This document shows, piece after piece, positions 1 to 6,727 of a stretch of 21,937 bases of DNA. Position 1 is the stretch's first letter. The number at the start of each line of letters is the position of its first letter. The stretch comes from an uncultured Oscillibacter sp. GTDB lineage: Bacteria > Bacillota > Clostridia > Oscillospirales > Oscillospiraceae. The stretch covers positions 1 to 21,937 of the forward strand of contig CAJUDV010000035.1 of the NCBI GenBank assembly GCA_910585385.1. Direction: 5' to 3'. The translations under genes and the position numbers were made by a program. The notes below the pieces were generated by a model. It was not told the DNA's origin, did no database searches, and was given only the letters and a program-made list of their open reading frames with translations.

Positions 1-7
1 TTGCGGA

Positions 8-27
8 AAGGTGTACGTTTTTGTAAA
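8..27 (+). repeat. Left inverted repeat of candidate invertible promoter
   Basis: This is the left arm of an inverted repeat whose partner is at 114-133. Positions 12-27 (TGTACGTTTTTGTAAA) are the exact reverse complement of 114-129, giving 16 bp without a mismatch. Extending outwards gives 19 matches in 20 (mismatch 11/130). The arms are 86 bp apart, too far for a simple terminator hairpin, and they bracket a promoter. Confidence 0.85.
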
Positions 28-113
28 GCAGGTCCGGAGAAATTTCCGCGTCGAATTCTTGAAATCTTTGAACTTTTATGGTATAGTTTAAGCAAATTAA
101 CAGGGACATATAG
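28..113. other. Candidate invertible segment carrying the operon promoter
   Basis: This 86-bp AT-rich segment lies between the inverted repeats 8-27 and 114-133 and carries the only convincing promoter for the downstream three-gene operon. Known invertible promoters (invertons) in gut bacteria have this form: a short segment with an outward-facing promoter between inverted repeats, flipped by a site-specific recombinase. In the orientation shown the promoter faces the ATP-grasp gene (ON). Flipped, it would face left, out of the window. No recombinase gene is visible here; it could lie left of position 1 or elsewhere. Inversion is inferred from architecture only. The alternative is a pair of operator sites for a DNA-looping regulator. 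Confidence 0.6.
59..87 (+). promoter_or_regulatory. Sigma-A-type promoter for the ATP-grasp operon
   Basis: The -35 box TTGAAA (59-64) and -10 box TATAGT (82-87) are separated by exactly 17 bp, each matching consensus at five of six positions. The predicted start near 93-95 gives a leader of about 80 nt that runs through the right repeat before the ribosome site GAGAGGAG (161-168). A second copy of TATAGTTTA at 109-117 has no good -35 box. Confidence 0.75.
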
Positions 114-133
114 TTTACAAAAACGTACAGCTT
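114..133 (-). repeat. Right inverted repeat of candidate invertible promoter
   Basis: This is the right arm of the repeat pair described at 8-27. It starts directly at the downstream edge of the promoter segment and lies 43 bp before the start codon of the ATP-grasp gene, so flipping would not disrupt any coding sequence. Confidence 0.85.
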
Positions 134-176
134 ATTACAGGTTAGCCGCCCATGCGGTGAGAGAGGAGACTTTTCC

Positions 177-1193
177 GTGAAAAAAATTCGGATCTTGATA
201 CTCGGGATGAGCGGCAATGTCAGCCAGGGGATTTTAAAGGCAATTCGGAATTCGGGACTGGATTGTTATATTGTGGGGGCGTGTGTCATCCCCGGTACAG
301 AGGGGCTGTATCTGTGCGACAGGGCTTATACATCACCCTACGCGGATGCCCAGGAGTTTCTTCCATGGCTCTTTCATCTCTGCGTCTCCGAGAAAATCGA
401 GATTGTGTTTTCGGGGGTTGAGGAAATCATCGACGCGATTTCTCCGGTGCGGGAAGGCCTTCTGCATGATACGGGGGCGATATTCCGCGCATCCGCTCCG
501 GACAAATTAGAGATCGGCCGGGATAAGTTCCTCACATGCCGCTGGCTGGAGGACAACGCGTTCCCCGCGCCCGCCTGCCGGCTGGCCCATGAGGCCGGAA
601 GCCTGCCGGAAGAGTGCGGACACCCCTTGATTGCCAAGCCGCGGTTTGGAAAAGGCTCCAACGGCGTATTTTTAATCGAAAATCAGGAGGATTTGAGACG
701 GGCGGCAGACGCCGGCGGCTACGTGGTTCAGGAATACATCGGCGATGCGGAGCATGAATATACGGTTGGCTGTTATCGGGGGCTGGATGGCTTTATCCCG
801 CCTCCTATCATCATGCGCAGGACGCTGAAAAACGGCACGTCCTGGAAGGTGGAGGTGGTGGAGGATTCTGCGATTCAGTCGCTTTCAAGGCAGATCTGCG
901 ACGCGTTTCAGCCGGACGGGCCGCTGAATATCCAGCTGCGTGTGAATAAACGCGGAGTCCCCGTGCCATTTGAATTGAACGTCCGTTTTTCCGGCACCAC
1001 GCCCATGCGCGCGCAATTCGGGTTCTGTGATGTAAAGGCGATGCTTTTGGAGTCCGTGCTGCGCCGGAACATCGAGGGGAGCTTTTCCGTACGGCGCGGG
1101 AAGGCGTTTCGATACGTCAATGAGCTGTATGTGATGGAGGGGGCCCCGGGGCGCGAAGAGATCCTCATTGACGCCACCGGAAGCAGGCTATGA
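177..1193 (+). CDS. ATP-grasp domain protein (CarB-like ligase fold)
   Basis: This 338-residue protein has the ATP-grasp architecture. An N-terminal nucleotide-fold-like pre-domain (LILGMSGNVSQG, residues 7-18) is followed by Lys154 and the glycine-rich loop PRFGKGSNGV (155-164), then the VVQEYIGDAEHEYTV segment and the metal-binding ELNVRFSG (266-273). ATP-grasp enzymes join a carboxylate to an amine or thiol through an acyl phosphate. Carbamoyl-phosphate-synthase-like members of this size are common in surface-polysaccharide and natural-product clusters, and the substrate here cannot be read from sequence. The GTG start at 177 follows GAGAGGAG by 8 nt. The stop overlaps the next start (ATGA), so the genes are probably translationally coupled. 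Base composition is lower in GC than in the genes further right, which may mean acquisition by transfer. Confidence 0.8.
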   Translation: MKKIRILILGMSGNVSQGILKAIRNSGLDCYIVGACVIPGTEGLYLCDRAYTSPYADAQEFLPWLFHLCVSEKIEIVFSGVEEIIDAISPVREGLLHDTGAIFRASAPDKLEIGRDKFLTCRWLEDNAFPAPACRLAHEAGSLPEECGHPLIAKPRFGKGSNGVFLIENQEDLRRAADAGGYVVQEYIGDAEHEYTVGCYRGLDGFIPPPIIMRRTLKNGTSWKVEVVEDSAIQSLSRQICDAFQPDGPLNIQLRVNKRGVPVPFELNVRFSGTTPMRAQFGFCDVKAMLLESVLRRNIEGSFSVRRGKAFRYVNELYVMEGAPGREEILIDATGSRL

Positions 1194-1909
1194 AACTGAT
1201 ATTCTTCTCTGATATTCACGGCAACCTGGGGGCCTTTCAGGCGTTCCAAAGGCGATGTGAACAGGAACACCCGGATCTGGTGGTGTTCTGCGGCGATGTC
1301 TTTGGATACTATTACCAGCAGGAGAGAATATTGACATCGCTGCGGGAAAGCGGCTGGCTGTGTCTGCTGGGCAATCACGACCGCTATTTTTTGGACCTCC
1401 TGGATGGATCGCGGGATGTGGAGAGCCTGATACAAGCGTATGGAACTACCTACGCCCGTTGTCTGGGCACAGGCGCGGTGTCGAAAAAAAACCTGGCGTT
1501 TCTCCGGACATGGAAGCCGCAGGCGCAGATCGACGCAGACGGCCTGAAAATAGCCGCGTTCCACGGATCGCCATCAGATCCGATTAACGGAAGAGTCTAT
1601 CCGGACACCCCTATTGCGGACGCCGAACTGTACGCGCCATATGATTTTGTCATTTTGGGGCATACTCATCACAAAATGACCCGCGCCGTTGGCGGTGCAA
1701 CGGTCTTCAACCCGGGTTCCCTGGGGCAGCAGCGCGATGGGCGCGGATGCAGTTACATGACGTTTGACACATGCACGCGGAGTGCTTCCTTTCAGCTGGT
1801 GGAGTACAATATATCCCCTCTCCTGCGCGAAATAGAGGCGAATGATCCGGATAAGCCATTTCTCGCCTCCGTATTAGTGAGAGGCCCAAGGAAAGAAGGA
1901 CAGGCATGA
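1190..1909 (+). CDS. Calcineurin-like metallophosphoesterase (YfcE/MJ0936-like)
   Basis: This 239-residue protein carries the full set of binuclear metallophosphoesterase motifs: SDIHGN (Asp8, His10), CGDVFG (Asp36), LGNHD (Asn62, His63), AFHGSP (His125) and GHTHHK (His158, His160), followed by FNPGSLGQQRDG. That order and size match the small YfcE/MJ0936 group, which hydrolyse phosphodiesters with divalent metals. The physiological substrate is unknown. The gene overlaps both neighbours by 4 bp (ATGA at 1190 and 1906). It is therefore an integral part of the three-gene operon and probably acts on a phosphorylated or nucleotide-linked intermediate of the same pathway; that last point is inference. 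Confidence 0.85.
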   Translation: MKLIFFSDIHGNLGAFQAFQRRCEQEHPDLVVFCGDVFGYYYQQERILTSLRESGWLCLLGNHDRYFLDLLDGSRDVESLIQAYGTTYARCLGTGAVSKKNLAFLRTWKPQAQIDADGLKIAAFHGSPSDPINGRVYPDTPIADAELYAPYDFVILGHTHHKMTRAVGGATVFNPGSLGQQRDGRGCSYMTFDTCTRSASFQLVEYNISPLLREIEANDPDKPFLASVLVRGPRKEGQA

Positions 1910-2826
1910 ACATATTGGTGACAGGCTGCAACGGATTTATAGGCGGGCAGGTCTGCCGGCTGCTGGCGGAATCAGGCCACCGCGTATGCGGTTTGGGCCA
2001 TGCTTCCGTAAACAGGCTGGAGCTGGCGGAGTATTATTCGGCGGATATTTCCTCCCAGGACGCAATTGAGGCGGCAGCGGCGCAAATCGGCTCTCTGGAC
2101 GCGGTCGTACACTGCGCGGCCCATATCAGCTATGATGACGCGGACAGCCGGCTTATGGCGGTCAACGCTGTTGGAACGCAAAATATCGTTGCGCTGGCCA
2201 AACGCTGCGGAGCCTCAAAACTGATATACTGCTCCAGCGCGCCGGTGATTGGCATTCCCATCACGCGGCCGGTCACGGAAAAGCATCCGCTGGCCCCCAG
2301 GACTATGTATCACGTATCTAAGCTGGCAGGGGAGTACGCCGTAAGGGCATCCGGAATAAAACCGGTTATTCTGCGCATTCCATCCCCCATCGGGCCGGGA
2401 ATGAACCGGAAAACATTTCTGCCCGTCGTAATCTCAAGCTGCCTGGAAAATCGTCCCGTTAAATTGTACGGCACAGGCGGACGGATACAGAATTATATTT
2501 CGGTGCTGGATATTGCAAGGGCGGTCTGCCTCTGCGTTAAAAACGACGCGGAGGGCTGCTTCAACCTCGCGGGAGACAGCATATCCAACTTGTCGCTCGC
2601 CAAGCTGTGCAGAGAACTCCTCTCTTCGCGCTCAGAGATTGTCTTTGCCGGAGAGCCGGACCCGGCCGATGACCAGGCATGGGAAATTTCCGGGGAGAAG
2701 GCTGCGGCGCAGATGGGGTTCTCACCCAGCGTTGGAATCGAGGAATCGATTTTGGCGCTTGCCAGGAGTTATGGCGAGCCCTGTGCCCTTAAGAGGACAG
2801 CGAACCTCCCGCGGCGTGTACTTTGA
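1906..2826 (+). CDS. NAD(P)-dependent epimerase/dehydratase (extended SDR)
   Basis: This 306-residue extended short-chain dehydrogenase/reductase has an N-terminal Rossmann motif TGCNGFIGG (TGxxGxxG, residues 6-14), an acidic SADIS segment (46-50), the active-site serines in IYCSSAPV (around 110-111) and catalytic YHVSK (Tyr135, Lys139). Family members typically act on nucleotide sugars (4-epimerases, 4,6-dehydratases). The start overlaps the phosphoesterase stop. It is unlikely to be the galE missing from the galactose locus: it sits in a separate operon of different base composition on the opposite strand, and its C-terminal half is not recognisably GalE. That exclusion is not firm. A sugar-modifying role in a surface glycan or small-molecule pathway is inferred. 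Confidence 0.8.
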   Translation: MNILVTGCNGFIGGQVCRLLAESGHRVCGLGHASVNRLELAEYYSADISSQDAIEAAAAQIGSLDAVVHCAAHISYDDADSRLMAVNAVGTQNIVALAKRCGASKLIYCSSAPVIGIPITRPVTEKHPLAPRTMYHVSKLAGEYAVRASGIKPVILRIPSPIGPGMNRKTFLPVVISSCLENRPVKLYGTGGRIQNYISVLDIARAVCLCVKNDAEGCFNLAGDSISNLSLAKLCRELLSSRSEIVFAGEPDPADDQAWEISGEKAAAQMGFSPSVGIEESILALARSYGEPCALKRTANLPRRVL

Positions 2827-2836
2827 TACGCAGAAA

Positions 2837-2860
2837 CGGGGAGGCCTTTCGGCCTCCCCG
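2837..2860. terminator. Shared hairpin terminator between convergent genes
   Basis: A perfect 10-bp stem, CGGGGAGGCC / GGCCTCCCCG, encloses a TTTC loop between the SDR stop (2826) and the hpf stop (2874). Read on the minus strand it is followed by TTTCTG. On the plus strand the following bases are not T-rich, so it fits hpf better, but it may serve both genes. Confidence 0.7.
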
Positions 2861-2873
2861 TCCGTATTCTCCG

Positions 2874-3422
2874 TTACTCCTCCTCGTCCGTGACGATCAG
2901 TCCGTAGCCGCCGGATTTGCGCTTATAGACAATGGACAGGCTGTCGTCCTCGCTGCTGCGGAAGACGAAGAAGCTGTGGTCCAGCAGGTTCATCTGCAAA
3001 ATGGCCTCCTCGGCGCTCATGGGCTTCACCGCGAAGCGCTTGGTGCGGACGATGGGGAACTCCTTCTCCTCCGCCACCTCGAAGTCGTCCGCCGGAGCCG
3101 GAGGCGGGAAGCCCTCGCTCCGCAGGCGCTTGGACAGGCGGGTCTTATTTTTCAAAATCTGACGCTCGATATACCCCACCGCGGCGTCCACAGCGCCGCG
3201 CATATCCCCGTCCGGCGCCTCCGTCTGGGCCCGGAGCAGCGTACCGCCATCCCGGATGGTGACCTCCACGGCGCACAGGTGGTCCTTCTCCACGGAGAAG
3301 AGCACGTGAACGGCGGCATTGTCGTCCCGAAGGTACTTCTCCAGCTTAGAGATCTTCTTCTCGGCGTAGTCTTTGATGGAGTTGTTCAGGGAGACTTTCT
3401 TACAGGTGTAGGTGTACTTCAT
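2874..3422 (-). CDS. hpf: Ribosome hibernation promoting factor, long form
   Basis: This 182-residue protein matches long-form HPF. The N-terminal S30AE/YfiA ribosome-binding domain (residues 1 to about 100) begins MKYTYTCKKVSLNNSIKDYA. An acidic, proline-rich linker (about 105-120) follows, then the C-terminal dimerisation domain from EFPIVRTKRFAVKPMSAEEA to the end. In Firmicutes the long form binds the 30S decoding region in stationary phase and pairs 70S ribosomes into inactive 100S dimers. The start chosen is ATG 3422, preceded by AAAGGAG at 9 nt. An in-frame extension to 3521 would run through the promoter and has no family similarity. The gene is monocistronic, convergent with the SDR gene. 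Confidence 0.95.
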   Translation of the reverse strand: MKYTYTCKKVSLNNSIKDYAEKKISKLEKYLRDDNAAVHVLFSVEKDHLCAVEVTIRDGGTLLRAQTEAPDGDMRGAVDAAVGYIERQILKNKTRLSKRLRSEGFPPPAPADDFEVAEEKEFPIVRTKRFAVKPMSAEEAILQMNLLDHSFFVFRSSEDDSLSIVYKRKSGGYGLIVTDEEE

Positions 3423-3471
3423 CGAGATCGCTCCTTTCGTGTGGACGGGAGGCGCACCCTCCCTTTTGCGT

Positions 3472-3500
3472 AGTATAACATATGTGTCGGTCTTTGAAAA
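3472..3500 (-). promoter_or_regulatory. hpf promoter with extended -10
   Basis: On the minus strand, TTTTCA (3500-3495) and TATACT (3477-3472) are 17 bp apart, with TG one base before the -10 box (TGTTATACT, extended -10). It lies 50 bp upstream of the hpf start. The string TGTTATACTAC recurs in the promoter of the NYN gene at 20020. Confidence 0.65.
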
Positions 3501-3580
3501 GGGGTTATGGTGAAAAAGCACAATTTCTTTTCATATTCTTCCATTCGACAAAAGAAGTGCGAATGCGTCAAAACCTCCTA

Positions 3581-3610
3581 TTTACAAAAGGGCGCCCCGT
3601 GGTGTAAGAT
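3581..3610 (+). promoter_or_regulatory. Promoter of a short promoter-terminator unit
   Basis: TTTACA (3581-3586) and TAAGAT (3605-3610) are 18 bp apart, with TG (3603-3604) directly before the -10 box. Predicted initiation near 3617 is only about 27 nt before a strong terminator hairpin. The transcript would therefore be very short unless it reads through. Confidence 0.5.
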
Positions 3611-3616
3611 AATCCA

Positions 3617-3680
3617 GGAAGCTTTCCAATATCCCACCCGCTTGGGCCGCACGGCGCGCGTCGCCGGGCGGCCCCTTTTT
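3617..3680 (+). ncRNA. Candidate small RNA or aborted leader transcript
   Basis: A promoter at 3581-3610 and a rho-independent terminator at 3644-3680 bound an RNA of about 64 nt with no open reading frame or recognisable family. It ends upstream of the M3 peptidase gene, which has its own promoter, so it could be a free small RNA or a spurious or attenuated transcript. Support is architectural only. Confidence 0.3.
3644..3680 (+). terminator. Strong rho-independent terminator
   Basis: The stem GGGCCGC (3644-3650) / GCGGCCC (3668-3674) continues after one mismatch into CGGCG (3652-3656) / CGCCG (3662-3666), and is followed by CTTTTTATT. The T-run is on the plus strand, so it stops rightward transcription entering from the small upstream unit. 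Confidence 0.8.
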
Positions 3681-3690
3681 ATTCTCTCTG

Positions 3691-3719
3691 TTGTCAAACC
3701 GGAGCCTTTCTGCTACAAT
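3691..3719 (+). promoter_or_regulatory. Promoter of the M3 peptidase gene
   Basis: TTGTCA (3691-3696) and TACAAT (3714-3719) are separated by 17 bp, each matching consensus at five of six positions. It lies 33 bp before the GTG start and just downstream of the preceding terminator. Confidence 0.8.
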
Positions 3720-3751
3720 AAATTCCATCCATTTTCAACGAGGTGAGAGCT

Positions 3752-5647
3752 GTGAAAAAGACGATCGCCCGGGGGCTGTCCCTTCTGCTGTGCTGCCTGC
3801 TGCTGGCGCCCTCTGCCCTGGCAGCGGGCCGCTGCCCGGAAAAGGAGCACCTGCCGGTGGATTTCGCCGACATGGCCTACACCGGCTATGACGGCGAGGT
3901 CCTGCAATCCGCCCTGGCGGATCTGGAGGCGCTGGCCGTCTCTCCCGCCGGGCAGACGGAGGACGCCAAAACCCGGGCGGCGCTGGAGTCGCTGTACCGC
4001 AAAATCCTCTCGGAGGTGGACCAGCTGTCCACCCAGTCCGCCCTCATCTCCATCCGCTACGACGCCAACGGAGCGGACCGGGAAGCGGCAGACGAGTCCG
4101 CCGCCCTCTCCCAGCTGTCCGTCCAGCTCTTTGACCAGTGCTACCGGACTCTGGGGCTCTTGGCGGATACTCCCTACCGCGACATCCTGGAGCGGGACGC
4201 GGGGGAGGATATTGTGGACGATCTCCAGAATTACCAGGCCCTGACGGACCGGGAGGCCGCCCTCTACCAGGAGGAGGACCGGCTGGTGCAGGCCTACGAC
4301 CAGGCCATGACCCGGCCGGTCCAGGCGGTCTGGGAGGGGCAGGTATGGACGGAGGAGTCCCTCTCCCAGGACCGGGAGCTGGACGACGAAACCTGGTGGA
4401 AGATCAGCGCCCTGCTGGAACAGGCGCGGAACCGGGCCGCCGGGGAGATCTTCCTCCAGCTGGTGCGGACGCGGACGGAGATCGCCAGGGAGAACGGCTT
4501 TAGCAGCTATGCCGACTACGCCTACCGAGAGCACTACGGCCGGGACTATACCACGGAGGACATCCGGTCCGTCCGCCGGGCGGCGAAGCGGTACTGGGTC
4601 CCCCTGGAGGCCCGGCTGGCGGACGCCGTCTCTCAGCGGGAGCTGCGGGCCCTGGACGTGCGGGCCCGGGCATATGGAGACGGGATTCTGGACGCCGTTC
4701 AGCCCTACATGGGCCGCATTGACCCGGAGCTGGGGGAGACCTTCGCCTTTATGCGGCAGTACCACCTCTACGACATCGCCCCCAGCGAGAGCAAGCTGCC
4801 GATGGGCTACACCGTGGGCCTCCCGGCCTACGGCACCGCCTTCATCTTTGACAGCCCCTATGGGGACCACCAGGATTACAGCACCCTCATCCACGAGTTC
4901 GGCCACTTCAACGAGACCTTCCACAACCCGGAGCACGGCCTGTGGTCCTCCTTCCACATCGACGTGGGGGAGATCCACTCCCAGGGGCTGGAGGTGCTGT
5001 TCACCGCCTACGCCAACGAGATGTTCGGCCCGGAGGGGGGCAGGGCCTTCTACTGGTCCACCATCTCCAACATGGTCACTTCCGTGCTGGAGGGCTGTAT
5101 GTACGACGAGTTCCAGGAGGCGGTCTACGCGGACCCGGACCTGACCCTGGAGGAGGTAAACCGCCTCTTCAAGGACATCTCGGAGGAGTACGGCTACGCC
5201 TATGGGGAGGACGAGGAGGAGAGCTATTTCTGGGTGGACATCTCCCACACCTTCCAAAGCCCCATGTACTACATCAGCTACGCCACCTCCGCCCTGTCCG
5301 CCCTGGACCTGTGGCTGCTGTCCCTGGAGGACCGGGAGAAGGCGGTGGACATCTATTTGGACCTGGCGGCCGCGGGCATGTCCCGGCCCTACCGGGAGAG
5401 CGTGGAGGCCGCGGGCCTGCGGGACATCTTCCGGGAGAAAACCATGCGCCAGCTGGCGGAGGGCATTCAGGACCGCCTGGAGGAGGAGACCGGGGCGCGC
5501 TCCGGCAGCCTTTCCGCGAGAGTCCTGACGGCGGCCGTCTTCTGCGCGGCGGTGGGGATCGCTGCGGGAGCCCTGCTGGCGTGGCAGTGGAGACGGCGCA
5601 AACAGGCGGCTGTCGCCGCGGCGGAGGACCCCTGGGAGCCCTTCTGA
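3752..5647 (+). CDS. Secreted, membrane-anchored M3-family metallopeptidase
   Basis: This 631-residue protein has a signal peptide (KK, then LSLLLCCLLLAPSALAA, residues 9-25) and a large M3 (oligoendopeptidase/thimet-type) helical domain. The zinc site is HEFGH (His381, Glu382, His385), with the third ligand Glu407 in GEIHSQGLE, the M3 pattern. Near the C-terminus a hydrophobic segment, VLTAAVFCAAVGIAAGALLA, is followed by WQWRRRK, indicating one anchoring helix with a basic cytoplasmic end. The catalytic domain should therefore face outside, whereas most M3 enzymes are cytoplasmic peptide scavengers. Start: GTG 3752, because the upstream in-frame GTG 3743 lies inside the ribosome site GAGGTGAG (3740-3747). 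The gene stands alone between its own promoter and a hairpin. Extracellular peptide cleavage is likely; the substrate is unknown. Confidence 0.88.
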   Translation: MKKTIARGLSLLLCCLLLAPSALAAGRCPEKEHLPVDFADMAYTGYDGEVLQSALADLEALAVSPAGQTEDAKTRAALESLYRKILSEVDQLSTQSALISIRYDANGADREAADESAALSQLSVQLFDQCYRTLGLLADTPYRDILERDAGEDIVDDLQNYQALTDREAALYQEEDRLVQAYDQAMTRPVQAVWEGQVWTEESLSQDRELDDETWWKISALLEQARNRAAGEIFLQLVRTRTEIARENGFSSYADYAYREHYGRDYTTEDIRSVRRAAKRYWVPLEARLADAVSQRELRALDVRARAYGDGILDAVQPYMGRIDPELGETFAFMRQYHLYDIAPSESKLPMGYTVGLPAYGTAFIFDSPYGDHQDYSTLIHEFGHFNETFHNPEHGLWSSFHIDVGEIHSQGLEVLFTAYANEMFGPEGGRAFYWSTISNMVTSVLEGCMYDEFQEAVYADPDLTLEEVNRLFKDISEEYGYAYGEDEEESYFWVDISHTFQSPMYYISYATSALSALDLWLLSLEDREKAVDIYLDLAAAGMSRPYRESVEAAGLRDIFREKTMRQLAEGIQDRLEEETGARSGSLSARVLTAAVFCAAVGIAAGALLAWQWRRRKQAAVAAAEDPWEPF

Positions 5648-5661
5648 CGAAACACAAAAAC

Positions 5662-5693
5662 GGCCCCGGAGACGAATAACCGTCTCCGGGGCC
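5662..5693 (-). terminator. Terminator of the gal operon
   Basis: A perfect 13-bp stem, GGCCCCGGAGACG (5662-5674) / CGTCTCCGGGGCC (5681-5693), has a 6-nt loop and on the minus strand is followed by GTTTTTGTG. It lies 8 bp past the galM stop and can also block readthrough from the convergent M3 gene. Confidence 0.85.
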
Positions 5694-5700
5694 CGCTCTG

Positions 5701-6717
5701 CTATTTCACAAAAAACCGCCAGGAGGTGGTCTGCCGGTACTCCTCCCCGGCCCGCAGGACGGGGGAGGGGAAGGCGGGGTGGTTCACTGCGTCGGGGAAG
5801 CGCTGGGTCTCCAGGCACAGCCCGCTGGCCCGGCCGTATTGGGCCCCGCCCTTGCCGGGGCGGTCCGTCAGAAAGCCGGAGGTGTAGAACTGCATCCCCT
5901 CCAGGGTGGTGCGGACCTCCAGGGCGATGCCGGTGGCGGGGCAATGGACCTCCGCCGCCGGGGTCTCCCCGCCGTCTAAGACAAAGTTGTGGTCGTAGCC
6001 CCGGGTCCCCTCCAGGAAGGGGTCCTCCAGCCGCTCCTCCAGCAGCGCCCCCTGCCGCAGGTCCAGGGGCGTGCCGTCCACGGGGGCGATCTCCCCGGTG
6101 GGTACGTTGCCCGCCCCGCTGGGGGTATAGCGTCCCGCCCCCAGGGTCACCCGGTGGCCCGCTATGGTGCCCGCGTCGTGCCCCGCCAGGTTGAAATAGG
6201 TGTGGTTGCTGAGGTTCACCACCGTGTCCCGGTCGCAGGCAGCCCGGTACGCCATGGTCAGGACGCCGTCTCTCAGCGTGTAGGCCACCTCCGCGTGGAG
6301 ATTCCCAGGAAAGCCCTCGTCCCCGTCGGGGGAGTCCAGGGAGAACACGACGCCGTCTGCTCCAACAGCATAGTCCCACAGCTTCTTGTGGAAGCCCTCC
6401 GCCCCGCCGTGGAGGGTGTTGGCCCCCTCGTTGGCGGTGAGGCGGTACTCCGCTCCGCCGATGGTGAACCGGGCGCCGCCGATACGGTTGGCGCACCGGC
6501 CCAGGGTGCCCCCCAGGGCGGAGTTCCACTCCCGGTACTCCGCCGGGGTGTCATAGCCCAGGCACACATCCACGGTCCGGCCCTCCCGGTCCGGCACACA
6601 GATGGCCCGCACCGCTGCCCCCAGGGGGATCAGCTCCACGGATACCGGGCCGTCACGCAATGTCAGCAGGGGGATCTCCCGCCCGTCCAAAACGCCAAAA
6701 ACCGTCTCTGTTATCAT
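5701..6717 (-). CDS. galM: Aldose 1-epimerase (galactose mutarotase)
   Basis: This 338-residue GalM interconverts beta- and alpha-D-galactose, supplying the alpha anomer to galactokinase. Family landmarks are all present: GRCANRIGGARF (Asn77, Arg78), TLHGG (His103), SPDGDEGFPG (129-138), NHTYFNLAGH (catalytic acid His172), YDHNFVLD (Asp242) and LETQRFPDA (catalytic base Glu303). Length and spacing match characterised mutarotases. ATG 6717 follows GAGGGA. The gap to the galT stop is 10 bp, and it is the last gene of the operon before the terminator at 5662-5693. Confidence 0.95.
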   Translation of the reverse strand: MITETVFGVLDGREIPLLTLRDGPVSVELIPLGAAVRAICVPDREGRTVDVCLGYDTPAEYREWNSALGGTLGRCANRIGGARFTIGGAEYRLTANEGANTLHGGAEGFHKKLWDYAVGADGVVFSLDSPDGDEGFPGNLHAEVAYTLRDGVLTMAYRAACDRDTVVNLSNHTYFNLAGHDAGTIAGHRVTLGAGRYTPSGAGNVPTGEIAPVDGTPLDLRQGALLEERLEDPFLEGTRGYDHNFVLDGGETPAAEVHCPATGIALEVRTTLEGMQFYTSGFLTDRPGKGGAQYGRASGLCLETQRFPDAVNHPAFPSPVLRAGEEYRQTTSWRFFVK

Positions 6718-6727
6718 GATAATTCCC

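Noticed and set aside
8..133. The inverted repeats as a terminator or riboswitch stem
   Set aside because: The arms are 86 bp apart, the promoter lies between them, and no T-run follows. The left arm would not be in the predicted transcript.
8..133. The repeat pair as ends of an insertion sequence or MITE
   Set aside because: The interior is only 86 bp, carries a functional-looking promoter, and no target-site duplication is visible. A MITE cannot be fully excluded without other copies.
2823..3473. A 216-codon plus-strand frame opposite hpf
   Set aside because: hpf on the minus strand matches the family over its whole length and has a promoter and ribosome site.
3713..6529. A 938-codon open frame on the minus strand across the M3 gene and galM
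   Set aside because: It is rich in Pro, Gly, Arg and Val, has no domain, and lies antisense to the M3 gene and out of frame with galM, both of which have clear catalytic motifs. Long empty frames are common in GC-rich DNA.
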